A DNA stretch of 64,000 nucleotides from Tautonia rosea (GTDB lineage Bacteria; Planctomycetota; Planctomycetia; Isosphaerales; Isosphaeraceae): assembly GCF_012958305.1 (NCBI RefSeq), contig NZ_JABBYO010000014.1:98594-162593 (forward strand), written 5' to 3'. Positions 34,109-43,095 of this stretch are shown piece after piece. Under the pieces are notes generated by a model. It did no database searches, was not told the DNA's origin, and saw only the letters and a list, made by a program, of their open reading frames with translations. The translations under genes were made by a program, and so were the position numbers. The stretch's first letter is position 1. Each line of letters opens with the position of its first letter.

Positions 34109-35095
34109 GTGCCCGGGCGAGTTTTCATCACGCGACCGATTCCCGACATCGGCCCTCGTCTGATCGAGGAGGTCGCGGACGAGGTCGAGATCTTCCCGCA
34201 TGATCGCCCCATGACGCGGACGGAATTGCTTGACGCCGTTCAAGGGAGAGACGGTGTTCTTTGCATGCTGACCGATCGAATCGACGCCGAGGTGCTCGAC
34301 GCTGCACAAGGGTGCCGGATCTTCGCCAACATGGCCGTAGGTTATAATAACCTGGACATTCCCGCCGCCACCGATCGCGGGATTCTCCTCACCAATACCC
34401 CAGGGATCTTGACCGAGGCTACTGCCGACCTGACCTGGACCTTGATCCTCTCCGTTGCCCGTCGCGTCGTAGAAGGGGATCTTGAGATGAGATCGGGCCG
34501 ATTTCCGGGATGGGGTCCGCGTTACATGCTGGGTGCCGATGTTTCGGGACAGACGCTCGGACTTGTCGGACCAGGTCGAATTGCCCTGGCAGTCGCCCAG
34601 CGGGCCATCGGGTTCACGATGCGGATTCTGTACACCGGAAGACGAGTTGAGTCTTCGTTTGAAGCCCTCGGAGCAGCGAAGGTGCCGCTGGAGGAATTGC
34701 TTCAGCAGTCCGATTTTGTCAGCCTTCACGTCCCACTCACCGAGACAACGTATCACCTGATCGACGCCAAAGCCCTCGGACTCATGAAATCAACCGCCTG
34801 CCTGATCAACACGTCGCGGGGCCCGGTCGTTGATGAACGAGCTCTCGTGGACGCGCTTCGGTCAGGGCAAATTGCCGGGGCAGGGCTTGACGTCTATGAA
34901 CGTGAACCGCAGATGGCCCAGGGACTGGCGGAGTGTGCGAACACCGTCTTGCTTCCCCATCTTGGGAGTGCGACCAGGGGAACCCGGAATGCCATGGCCC
35001 GCAAGGCGGCGGCAAATCTCAATGACGCGTTACGAGGGCGTCGGCCAGCCGACCTCTTGAATCCGGAAGCCTGGCGCGATCCACCTCATTCGTGA
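34109..35095 (+). CDS. 2-hydroxyacid dehydrogenase, glyoxylate/hydroxypyruvate reductase-like
   Basis: 328 residues from GTG 34109 (CCGGAG upstream; VFITRPIPDIG is the normal family N-terminus). A TTG 66 nt upstream is possible but adds unrelated residues. MAVGYNNLDIPAATDRGI and ILLTNTPGILTEATADLTW match D-glycerate dehydrogenase/GyaR types. Catalytic residues lie in INTSRGPVVDERAL, YEREPQMAQGL and TVLLPHLGSATR. The Rossmann glycine motif reads GLVGPGRIALAV, with Ala where the third Gly is usual, which may affect cofactor affinity. Divergent from the phosphoglycerate dehydrogenase-like gene. Confidence 0.9.
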   Translation: MPGRVFITRPIPDIGPRLIEEVADEVEIFPHDRPMTRTELLDAVQGRDGVLCMLTDRIDAEVLDAAQGCRIFANMAVGYNNLDIPAATDRGILLTNTPGILTEATADLTWTLILSVARRVVEGDLEMRSGRFPGWGPRYMLGADVSGQTLGLVGPGRIALAVAQRAIGFTMRILYTGRRVESSFEALGAAKVPLEELLQQSDFVSLHVPLTETTYHLIDAKALGLMKSTACLINTSRGPVVDERALVDALRSGQIAGAGLDVYEREPQMAQGLAECANTVLLPHLGSATRGTRNAMARKAAANLNDALRGRRPADLLNPEAWRDPPHS

Positions 35096-35218
35096 GTTGG
35101 AATGATGGGTCAACATTTCTCGACTTTATGTGACTTTGGCGATCTTTCACTTCATGGCTAGAACACGCTCATTCTCAATGGGTGTCTTGCTGGCCTGCTC
35201 GGGTAGGACTCGTGGACG

Positions 35219-36706
35219 ATGGGCGTGATGAAGTTTCGATTAACGCCTCCTGATCTGTCCGAGCGGCTACCCGAACTGCGGAGGGGGTATTTCACCGGGC
35301 TCGATCGAACTCCAGAGCCCGTCTCAATCGACCTGCGTCCCGGTTTGCTGGTCACACAGCGCGATTCTCCCGATAGCGGGCGGCTTCATGTGCCTTTTCC
35401 GGTCGAAGGCTTTGGGATGCCGTTCGTCAGCACGGCCACTCTGGCCGAGCGGTCCCGGCCCTTCGATCTCACCGTGGAATTGGCTCGGGGAAAACTGTTC
35501 GACGTGCGCGGTCAGGCGGGAGACTGGCGTCATCTCGGGTTGCACTTGCCCGAAGAGGTCTCCGCCCCCCTGGCCGAATCCATCCGAGCCTTCTCCAGGG
35601 CCGTGACCTGCGAGAATCCGTCGCGGGCCGCCTCGTTCGCCCGGGCGAGTCTTGCAGCTTCGTTTCGGGCTGGAGAGCACCTGACGGAGACCTACACGAC
35701 CCAGGTCATTCGCAAACGCCTGGAACACTCCTCGAAACTGCCGACGCTGCTCGGCTGTGGACTGAACGCGGATCCGGTTGGGAGCCCCTGGGCAGATTCA
35801 CTCATCGAGCTTATCAATGCCGCCCGGGTTCGCTGTTCCTGGGCGGAACTGGCTCCGACCGAGGGACGCTATCGTTGGGAAGCACTCGATGCTCAGATCG
35901 AGTGGTGCCAATCTCGAAATCTGATGCCGATGGCTGGGCCCATTCTGGAGTTTCGGCCATCGTCCTTCCCCGACTGGCTCTGGCTCTGGGCCGGAGACGT
36001 CGAGGAGATCAGCTCGATGGCGATCGACCTGGTCCGTCAGGCGGTCTCGCGCTACAAGGGGCGACTCGGTCACTGGCACCTGGTGGCTCGGCCAGCCTCG
36101 GGAGACGTGCTCGGCATGTCTGAGGAGGAGCAAATTCGCCTGGCCGCCCGATGCGTTCAGGTGGCCCATCAGGTCGATCCTGTAACCCCTTTGATCGTCG
36201 ACTTTGACCAGCCCTGGGCCGAGTGGCTCGGCTCCAGCCCCTTTCGAATCGGCCCCCTCCATGTGGCTGATTCGCTGTCGAGAGCTGAGATTGGCCTGGC
36301 TGGGGTCGGGATTGAGGTCGCACCGGGGTTCAGCTCACCGGGCAGTCATATGCGAGATCTCTTTGAGTTTTCTCGGATGCTCGACCTCTTTGCTTTGCTC
36401 AATCAGCCCCTGCACGTGACCATCGCATTACCCTCGACTCGCGGTAAGGACCCTCAGACCTCGGGTGAAATCAAGGTGGAGAAGCGGCAGTGGCCCGGTA
36501 CCCCGACTCCGGAAATGCAGCGTGATCTGGCCTCGCGATGGATCGCGCTCGCAGCTGCCAAGCCTTACGTCCGATCGGTCATCTGGACCCATGCCACCGA
36601 CGCGTCGCCGCACCTTTATCCCCACGCCGGGCTCTTTGATGCGGAAGGGCAGGCTAAACCGCTGGTTCCCTGGCTTCGTGAGTTCCGCAAGACGTATCTC
36701 GTGTGA
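35219..36706 (+). CDS. GH10-like TIM-barrel protein lacking catalytic glutamates
   Basis: 495 residues (an alternative ATG lies at 35228). An N-terminal beta domain (about 1-150) precedes a barrel resembling endo-xylanase family GH10: APTEGRYRWEALDAQIEWC followed by RNLMPMAGPILEFRPSSFPD matches the family's pattern. At the acid/base position, where GH10 has W-D-V-V-N-E, the protein has HWHLVARPA, and the nucleophile strand reads LHVTIALPS instead of I-T-E-L-D. Both catalytic Glu residues therefore seem absent. VRSVIWTHATDASPHLYPHA near the end is the GH10-like last strand. A carbohydrate-binding or otherwise repurposed barrel is likely. No signal peptide is evident. Confidence 0.65.
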   Translation: MGVMKFRLTPPDLSERLPELRRGYFTGLDRTPEPVSIDLRPGLLVTQRDSPDSGRLHVPFPVEGFGMPFVSTATLAERSRPFDLTVELARGKLFDVRGQAGDWRHLGLHLPEEVSAPLAESIRAFSRAVTCENPSRAASFARASLAASFRAGEHLTETYTTQVIRKRLEHSSKLPTLLGCGLNADPVGSPWADSLIELINAARVRCSWAELAPTEGRYRWEALDAQIEWCQSRNLMPMAGPILEFRPSSFPDWLWLWAGDVEEISSMAIDLVRQAVSRYKGRLGHWHLVARPASGDVLGMSEEEQIRLAARCVQVAHQVDPVTPLIVDFDQPWAEWLGSSPFRIGPLHVADSLSRAEIGLAGVGIEVAPGFSSPGSHMRDLFEFSRMLDLFALLNQPLHVTIALPSTRGKDPQTSGEIKVEKRQWPGTPTPEMQRDLASRWIALAAAKPYVRSVIWTHATDASPHLYPHAGLFDAEGQAKPLVPWLREFRKTYLV

Positions 36707-36745
36707 TCCCTCCCAGTCCCCACGAACCTCACGAGCCTCGTTCTG

Positions 36746-36775
36746 TTGACCCGATCGGTTCGGTTTCGGTACGGT
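36746..36775 (+). promoter_or_regulatory. Possible promoter of the second PSD1/DUF1501 pair
   Basis: TTGACC at 36746-36751 (5 of 6), an 18-nt spacer and TACGGT at 36770-36775 (3 of 6, followed by AAT). It lies 62 nt before the PSD1 ATG. Plausible but weak at -10. Confidence 0.3.
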
Positions 36776-36837
36776 AATCGTGGGATCGATCGGCGGTTCA
36801 ACAGGGTGACTCCACCTTTTTTTGAGGACTTTGCCTG

Positions 36838-39330
36838 ATGATGCGTCTCGGCTGGCTCGTCATGCTGAGCCTCTTGGTAACGCCTGGATCGAGTCGAGGC
36901 CAGGACGAGGCGGTCGAGGCCGATCGATCCCGATTTTTTAAGGAATCGGTTCGTCCCATCCTGGAGCAGCATTGTCTCCGATGTCACGGTGCTGACGGGA
37001 AAACGCGAGGAGGTCTTGATCTGACCTCTCGCTCGGGGTTGCTCAAGGGCGGGGACCTTGGTCCAGCGGTCGATTTGGAATCGCCCGGCGAGAGTCTTCT
37101 GATTGAAGCGATCACCTACGCCGGGCTGGAAATGCCTCCAACCGGTCAGCTCGACCCCGACACCATTGCCATCCTCACAGACTGGGTCAATCAAGGGGTC
37201 CCCTACAGCGGGGACGACCCAGACACGCCCGCTCAGGCCGACGAGGGAGAACCCGAGGGAGCTATCTCGGACGAGGACCGACGCTTTTGGTCCTTCCAAC
37301 CTCTGCAACGGCCGGCGATGCCAGACGTCGAGGACTCGGACTGGGTCCGCGATCCGATCGATGCGTTTATCCTGCACCGACTTGAAGCCGCAGGGCTTTC
37401 CCCCGCTCCCGAAGCCTCAAAAGCGACCCTCATCCGACGCCTTTGCTACGACCTGACCGGCTTGCCCCCCACTCCGGATGAAGTCGAGGCGTTTCTAGCC
37501 GATCAGTCTCCCGACGCCTACGAAGCCCTCGTTGATCGCCTGCTCGATTCGCCGCACTACGGCGAACGGTGGGGGCGGCACTGGCTCGACGTCGTTCGGT
37601 ATGCGGAGACGAATAGCTTCGAGCGCGACAACCACAAGCCGAATGCCTGGCGTTATCGCGATTATGTGATCAATTCATTCAATGATGACAAGCCGTACGA
37701 CCGATTCGTCCTCGAACAACTGGCCGGCGATGAACTCGACGACACCTCGGCCGAGTCGATTATCGCCACCGGGTTCTACCGACTCGGTGCTTGGGATGAC
37801 GAGCCGACCGATCCGCCTCAGGCCCGATTCGACGAGTTGGACGACATCATCATGACGACCTCGCAGTCGATGCTCGGTCTGACCATCAACTGTGCCCGCT
37901 GCCACGACCACAAGATCGATCCAATCCCCCAGCGTGACTACTATCGATTCCTCGCGTTCTTCCACAACCTGAAACCCTATTCCTACAGCGAGGACCACAT
38001 CCTCACCGAGATTGCCTCGGACGAGGAACGTGAGGCTCATCAACGTGCCCTCGCCGAGCGATCGCAACGCGAAGCCGAGATCCAGGAGGACCTGAGCACC
38101 ATCGAATCGAAACTCCTGGCGACCGTCCCCGAACCGCGGCGATCGAATGTTCGGTGGGGATCGTTCGAGGCGCGTCGGCACGTTCTGGACGGGATGGCGG
38201 AAGCAGAACTCTCGGCCGAGGAACTGGCCTCGTATCGAAATTTGATCGAGCAATGGAAGGCTATCCCACCCGTCCCACCGTTACCGATGGCCCTGAGTGC
38301 CAGGGAACATGGGGCAGAGGCTCCACAAACCTTCGTGCTGATTCGCGGTAGTGCACATGCACCTGGGGAGCCGGTAGAACCAGGATTCCCGGAGGTCCTT
38401 GGTTCCCCGGAACCCGTTTTGCCGTCTCCCTCGACCGCGTCCGACTCTTCGGGTCGTCGTCGGGTCCTGGCCGAGTGGATTGCCAGCCCTTCGAATCCGC
38501 TGACCGCTCGGGTCGCGGTCAATCGGGTCTGGCATTATCACTTTGGTCGAGGAATCGTCCGGTCGCCCAATGATTTTGGCTTCCAGGGAGACAAACCAAC
38601 GCATCCGAAACTGCTCGACTGGCTGGCCGCGGAGTTCATTCAGGAGGGCTGGCGATTTAAGCCTTTGCACAAACGGATTGTGATGTCGAGTACCTATCGG
38701 ATGTCATCCCGAGGCAATGCTGAGGCTCTCGCGCAGGATCCGGAAAACGACCTGTTCTGGCGATTTAACCTAAGACGACTCTCGGCCGAGGAGTTTCGGG
38801 ACGCCATGCTCGTCGTCACCGGAACCTTGAACCCGAAGATGGGTGGACCGAGCTTTTATCCCGAGATTCAGAAGGCGTACCTGGCCGGTCAATCACGCCC
38901 GGGAGCAGGCTGGGGAAATTCATCCAAAGAGGAACAAGCTCGCAGAAGCATTTATATCTACATAAAAAGGTCGCTTGTGACACCGATTCTCGCCAGTTTC
39001 GACGCGGCCGATACGGATTTCTCCTGTCCGGTTCGCTTTGCCACGACTCAGCCGACCCAGGCGTTGAGTACGTTGAATGGCCCCTTGTTGCATGAGCAGG
39101 CCGGTGCGTTGAGTGCTCGCGTTCGTCAGGACGTGGGCGAGGACCTGGAGGAGCGTATCCGCCGGGTGCTTCAACTGGTCACTGCTCGCTCTCCTTCCGC
39201 TGAAGAAATCGAGCGAGGAATCGCTCTTGTCGACGAGTTTCAGCATGACCACGATGTCGATGACGACCAGGCGTTTCATCTGTTCTGTCTGCTGGCGCTG
39301 AATCTGAACGAATTTCTTTATCTTGATTAA
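36838..39330 (+). CDS. PSD1 protein: cytochrome c + DUF1549 + DUF1553, short form (locus 2)
   Basis: 830 residues; GAGGA lies 9 nt before the ATG, and MMRLGWLVMLSLLVTPGSS is a signal peptide. The PSCyt1 domain has CLRCHGADGKTRGG (heme CxxCH) and the LEMPPTGQLDPD loop; DUF1549 has HYGERWGRHWLDVVRYAET and a second CxxCH (CARCHDHKIDPIPQ); DUF1553 has NPLTARVAVNRVWHYHFG and FRDAMLVVTGTLN. It ends directly after the DUF1553 domain (FLYLD). It therefore lacks both the extra C-terminal beta domain and the long central insert of the two larger PSD1 proteins in this window. The DUF1501 start codon lies 55 nt after its stop, so the two are co-transcribed. Confidence 0.93.
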   Translation: MMRLGWLVMLSLLVTPGSSRGQDEAVEADRSRFFKESVRPILEQHCLRCHGADGKTRGGLDLTSRSGLLKGGDLGPAVDLESPGESLLIEAITYAGLEMPPTGQLDPDTIAILTDWVNQGVPYSGDDPDTPAQADEGEPEGAISDEDRRFWSFQPLQRPAMPDVEDSDWVRDPIDAFILHRLEAAGLSPAPEASKATLIRRLCYDLTGLPPTPDEVEAFLADQSPDAYEALVDRLLDSPHYGERWGRHWLDVVRYAETNSFERDNHKPNAWRYRDYVINSFNDDKPYDRFVLEQLAGDELDDTSAESIIATGFYRLGAWDDEPTDPPQARFDELDDIIMTTSQSMLGLTINCARCHDHKIDPIPQRDYYRFLAFFHNLKPYSYSEDHILTEIASDEEREAHQRALAERSQREAEIQEDLSTIESKLLATVPEPRRSNVRWGSFEARRHVLDGMAEAELSAEELASYRNLIEQWKAIPPVPPLPMALSAREHGAEAPQTFVLIRGSAHAPGEPVEPGFPEVLGSPEPVLPSPSTASDSSGRRRVLAEWIASPSNPLTARVAVNRVWHYHFGRGIVRSPNDFGFQGDKPTHPKLLDWLAAEFIQEGWRFKPLHKRIVMSSTYRMSSRGNAEALAQDPENDLFWRFNLRRLSAEEFRDAMLVVTGTLNPKMGGPSFYPEIQKAYLAGQSRPGAGWGNSSKEEQARRSIYIYIKRSLVTPILASFDAADTDFSCPVRFATTQPTQALSTLNGPLLHEQAGALSARVRQDVGEDLEERIRRVLQLVTARSPSAEEIERGIALVDEFQHDHDVDDDQAFHLFCLLALNLNEFLYLD

Positions 39331-39385
39331 TCTACTCGCGACGAGGGTGAGCCTCGATCCCCCCGAGTCCATGGAGTCGAATGTC

Positions 39386-40861
39386 ATGAACCACACGAAT
39401 CGACCGAGGGGTTCTTTCTGCGGGCGGACACGACGCGAGTTCATCTGGCAAACAGGGCTTGGCTTCACGTCGCTCGGGTTGATCGACTTGCTGTCTCGGG
39501 ATGGGTTTTTCTCGAACTCTGTGCAGGCAGATTCGGGAAATCGGACCAATTATGTCAATCCGATGGCCCCCAAAGCACCACACTTTACCCCAAAGGCCAA
39601 ATCGGTCATTTTTCTGTTCATGTATGGTGGTCCAAGCCATGTTGACACGTTCGACTACAAGCCCGATCTGGTCCGGCTGGACGGCCAGACGATTGCGGTA
39701 AAGACGAAGGGGAGGGCCGGGTCTCGCAATGAGGGGAGGATCGTCGGTCCAAAGTGGAAATTTAGACAGCATGGTGAGTCGGGCCAGTGGGTGAGCGACC
39801 TGTTTCCTCACCTGGCCGGGTGTGCCGACGATTTGGCGTTCATCAAGTCGATGACGGCCGATAGCCCGCTGCATGGCTCTGCAATGCTGCAAATGAACTC
39901 AGGGAAGATTCTGAGCGGCAGTCCTTGCCTGGGAAGCTGGGTCACGTACGGGCTCGGTTCCGAGAATGAGAATCTCCCGGGATTCGTGGTCATGCTCGAC
40001 CCGATCGGTGGGCCAATCTCAGGGGCAAAAAACTGGTCGAGCGGGTACATGCCCTCGACGTATCAAGGAACGATCCTGCGATCTCAAGGTGATCCGATCG
40101 TTGATCTTAGCCGCCCTGATGGTATGAGTGATGCGGTTCAGCGGCGGTTGATCGACACTCTGAACGAATACAACGCGGATCATCTTGCTGCGCGTGCGGA
40201 TCAGTCGGACCTGGCTGCCCGAATTTCCAGTTTCGAACTGGCCTACAAGATGCAAATGGCGGCACCGGAGGCGACCGAGATCCAGGGGGAAACGGAGGAA
40301 ACACAGCACCTTTACGGGATTGACGATCCGAAGACCGAGAATTTTGGCCGTCGCTGTTTGCTGGCTCGCCGGTTGGTGGAACGAGGCGTCCGCTTTGTCC
40401 AAATTTACGCTGGAGGGGCCCACAACGACGATAACTGGGACGCACACACCGACATTGAAGCCAATCACAACTTTCACTGTGGACGGACCGACAAGCCCAT
40501 CGCCGGCCTGCTGACCGACCTCAAACGTCGCGGTCTTCTTGATGAGACCTTGATTGTCTGGGGAGGCGAATTCGGTCGTCAGCCGACAGCTGAATATGAC
40601 AAGGGAACCGGGCGCGATCACAACTCCTACGGCTTCACCATGTGGATGGCTGGTGGTGGTGTGAAGGGAGGGACTTCCGTTGGCGAGACCGACGATCTTG
40701 GGTCAGCCGCGGTGCGCGATCGCTTTCATGTGAAGCATCTCCACGCGACGATTCTGAATCAACTTGGCCTCGATCCGGATCGCCTCAGCTTCTTTTACGG
40801 TGGTCTCGACCAGACCCTGGTGGGAGTGGAAGGGGCCGACCCCATTCGAGCGATCATCTGA
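39386..40861 (+). CDS. DUF1501 domain-containing protein, Tat-exported (locus 2)
   Basis: 491 residues from ATG 39386, with GGAG 10 nt upstream; in-frame starts at 39371 and 39323 are alternatives. The twin-arginine leader reads GRTRREFIWQTGLGF. Fold landmarks match the first DUF1501 protein: VIFLFMYGGPSHVDTFDYKP, VRFVQIYAGGAHNDDNWDAH, VWGGEFGRQPTAE and TGRDHNSYGFTMWMAGGGVK. Histidine and aspartate positions of the alkaline-phosphatase-like metal site are conserved between the two. It is the partner of the PSD1 protein just upstream and probably periplasmic. Confidence 0.93.
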   Translation: MNHTNRPRGSFCGRTRREFIWQTGLGFTSLGLIDLLSRDGFFSNSVQADSGNRTNYVNPMAPKAPHFTPKAKSVIFLFMYGGPSHVDTFDYKPDLVRLDGQTIAVKTKGRAGSRNEGRIVGPKWKFRQHGESGQWVSDLFPHLAGCADDLAFIKSMTADSPLHGSAMLQMNSGKILSGSPCLGSWVTYGLGSENENLPGFVVMLDPIGGPISGAKNWSSGYMPSTYQGTILRSQGDPIVDLSRPDGMSDAVQRRLIDTLNEYNADHLAARADQSDLAARISSFELAYKMQMAAPEATEIQGETEETQHLYGIDDPKTENFGRRCLLARRLVERGVRFVQIYAGGAHNDDNWDAHTDIEANHNFHCGRTDKPIAGLLTDLKRRGLLDETLIVWGGEFGRQPTAEYDKGTGRDHNSYGFTMWMAGGGVKGGTSVGETDDLGSAAVRDRFHVKHLHATILNQLGLDPDRLSFFYGGLDQTLVGVEGADPIRAII

Positions 40862-40978
40862 TCCTTGTGTTCGATTCAAGGGCCTGTTGTGCGCATTATG
40901 TCCGTGCTATCCAACAATGGTTCCAGACGGATTGCGCTCTCTTGCAGGTCCCTGGCAAATTTTTGTTCCCTTGAATGC

Positions 40979-40998
40979 GGTGGGGGAGGGGGTGGGGG
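40979..40998 (+). promoter_or_regulatory. G-quadruplex-forming G-tract upstream of the chemosensory operon
   Basis: GG-T-G5-A-G5-T-G5: four G runs with single-base loops on the plus strand, 160 nt before the first gene of the chemosensory operon. Such short loops give a potentially very stable quadruplex in DNA or in the leader RNA. Whether transcription starts before or after it is unknown; the regulatory role is inference. Confidence 0.5.
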
Positions 40999-41158
40999 TC
41001 AGTCGAGTTCTTCGATCGATCCTCACCTTGTTGGATTGGACCGAAATGCTTGATTGCCAACTGTCGTTGACCGCTCGAACAGGCTAGGATCATTTCTCTT
41101 GTCAGTTCCACGTCGTTCTTCTTGCCCGATCGCCCACGTCTGCAGCGAGGCCCCGTAG

Positions 41159-42361
41159 ATGGCCACCGGCCTAAGCGAACACAAGGTCAAGGTTCTCCTG
41201 ATCGATGACCAGCCATTGATTGGTGAGGCTGTGAAACGGATGCTCGCGAACGAGCAAGACATCGAGTTTCAGTATTGCAAGGAACCGTCTCTAGCAATGG
41301 AGACGGCCGTGGCGTTTCAGCCGACGATCATCCTTCAGGACCTCGTCTTGCCCGATGTCGATGGGCTCGATCTGGTGAAACTCTACCGCACGCATGAGGC
41401 GACCCGGGACGTTCCCGTCATTGTACTTTCGACCCGAGAAGAGCCTCAGACCAAGGCCGATGCCTTTGCCTTTGGGGCCAATGATTACATTGTGAAGCTT
41501 CCGGATCGGCTTGAACTGCTCGCTCGGATCCGGCACCACTCGAAAGGATACATCAACCAGCTTCAGCGTGATGAGGCCTATCGCGCTCTTGTTGCGAGCC
41601 AGGAAGCGCTGGCTCATGATGTGGATGAAGCTGCCCGATACGTCCAGTCGCTTCTTCCCGATCCGATCGAGCAGGGGGCAATTCAGGCCGACTGGCGGTT
41701 TATCCCCTCTGCTCAGCTCGGGGGAGACACGTTCGGATACCACCAGCTCGATGATGACCACTTCGCTGTCTATTTGATTGACGTAGTTGGCCACGGGGTC
41801 GGGGCGGCGTTGCTCTCGGTCTCGGTCCTCAATGCCATTCGATCGCAATCGCTTCCCGGGGCCGATTTCAAAGATCCGGGCCAGGTGCTCACCGCCTTGA
41901 ACGAGCGATTTGAGATGTCTCGTCAGGCCGACAAGTATTTTACGGCCTGGTATGGTGTGTATCACCTCCCGACCGGAGTCATCCGCTACACCGGAGGAGG
42001 GCATCCCCCCGCACTGTTGGTGTCAGATGATTCGGGGGAGACGGTCATGCTCGAAGCGACGGGGCCGATGGTCGGAGCCTTTGACGGGCTCGAATTTGAG
42101 ACCAAGGAGTACCCGCTTCAGGGGCCCGCGACAGTGTTTGTCTATAGTGATGGTGTCTTTGAAGTTCAGAAAGCCGATCAGACGATGTGGCCATTTTCCG
42201 AGTTCGTCTCCTATCTCGGCCAACAATCGAAGGCTCCCGGATCGGCCATGGACGCGCTGATCGCCTACCTGGGTTCGTTATCAGGCAAACCAGGATTTGA
42301 GGACGATTTTTCAATCGTTCAACTCCGTCTCACGCCCGGGAGTGGTAGGAGCTCTTCGTGA
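41159..42361 (+). CDS. Response regulator fused to PP2C-type phosphatase (REC-SpoIIE/RsbU-like)
   Basis: 400 residues. The N-terminal receiver (about 10-130) has the acidic pair in LLIDDQP, phosphoacceptor Asp in ILQDLVLPDVDG and Lys in DYIVKLPD. A helical linker (about 130-180) precedes a SpoIIE/PP2C domain with metal-binding aspartates in QLGGDTFGY and YLIDVVGHGVGAALLS, GGGHPPALL, VFVYSDGVFEV and a final FEDDFSIVQL. Such proteins dephosphorylate an anti-sigma antagonist when the receiver is activated. It is the first gene of the cheW-mcp-cheR-cheA-cheC-cheD-cheY-cheB cluster, so CheA may phosphorylate it and use partner switching as output. No STAS or anti-sigma gene is in the window. Confidence 0.9.
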   Translation: MATGLSEHKVKVLLIDDQPLIGEAVKRMLANEQDIEFQYCKEPSLAMETAVAFQPTIILQDLVLPDVDGLDLVKLYRTHEATRDVPVIVLSTREEPQTKADAFAFGANDYIVKLPDRLELLARIRHHSKGYINQLQRDEAYRALVASQEALAHDVDEAARYVQSLLPDPIEQGAIQADWRFIPSAQLGGDTFGYHQLDDDHFAVYLIDVVGHGVGAALLSVSVLNAIRSQSLPGADFKDPGQVLTALNERFEMSRQADKYFTAWYGVYHLPTGVIRYTGGGHPPALLVSDDSGETVMLEATGPMVGAFDGLEFETKEYPLQGPATVFVYSDGVFEVQKADQTMWPFSEFVSYLGQQSKAPGSAMDALIAYLGSLSGKPGFEDDFSIVQLRLTPGSGRSSS

Positions 42362-42464
42362 ACCTCACGACGCTCGGACGTTTCATCAGGTAAACTTCAA
42401 GAAGGGTTGGCACGAGAGCGTCGCGGCGACTGGGTTGGAGTGATTTCTTCCTCTTCTCAGATTG

Positions 42465-42983
42465 ATGAGCGTCAGTCACATGTCTTCTGCGTCGAACTCG
42501 CTGAACGCATCAACGCCGACACCTGACGCTCCTCGAAGTGAGGGGACGCTTCTCCAATTTGTGGGGTTTCGGCTCGATCGTTCGGACTATGCGGTGGCCA
42601 TTCGTCGGGTGCAAGAGATCATTCTCATGCCGGCGATCACTCGATTGCCGCAGACCTCCCCGGATGTCGAGGGGCTCATGAATTTACGGGGGACAGTTCT
42701 CCCGGTAATCAACCTCCGAACCCGTTTCGGCGTGCCTCCAAAACCGTTTGACGAACATACACGCGTGGTGGTCGTCAATGTTCAATCGAGGACGGTTGGT
42801 TTTATCGTCGATTCGGTCTCTCAGGTCATGCGGGTCGGTGAAGACCAGCTCCAACCACCTCCTCCTGGCATTGCGTCGGTGGCCTCCTCGGCCATCTCCG
42901 GTCTCTTTCGCGATGGAGATCGATTGGTGATCGCACTGGATGTTGACCGCTTGCTGGAACATCTCGAAATCGAATCGGACTGA
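42465..42983 (+). CDS. cheW: Chemotaxis coupling protein CheW
   Basis: About 172 residues from ATG 42465; other possible starts are TTG 42462 and ATG 42480, and no ribosome-binding site clearly decides. The first 27 residues are a Ser/Pro/Thr-rich tail. The CheW SH3-like domain then shows QFVGFRLDRSDYAVAIRRVQ, NLRGTVLPVINLRTRFGVPP and GFIVDSVSQVMRV. It bridges the receptor and the CheA kinase. It lies between the REC-PP2C and receptor genes, about 100 nt from each neighbour. Confidence 0.93.
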   Translation: MSVSHMSSASNSLNASTPTPDAPRSEGTLLQFVGFRLDRSDYAVAIRRVQEIILMPAITRLPQTSPDVEGLMNLRGTVLPVINLRTRFGVPPKPFDEHTRVVVVNVQSRTVGFIVDSVSQVMRVGEDQLQPPPPGIASVASSAISGLFRDGDRLVIALDVDRLLEHLEIESD

Positions 42984-43095
42984 GTCGACCTTCGGGGATT
43001 CGCACCCCGAGCGCAAGTTGCTTGTTGACGGAGCCAAGAACGGGGCAGGAGGCCAGGTTCTTCTTCCCCAAGTTCCCTCCTGAGCACCGTGTTCC

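Noticed and set aside
41073..41096. TTGACC followed by TAGGAT upstream of the REC-PP2C gene
   Set aside because: The spacer is only 12 nt, too short for a sigma70 promoter.
42404..42421. Sigma54-like TTGGCACGAGAGCGTCGC before cheW
   Set aside because: The GG and GC elements are not separated by the required 10 bases, so it does not fit a -24/-12 promoter.
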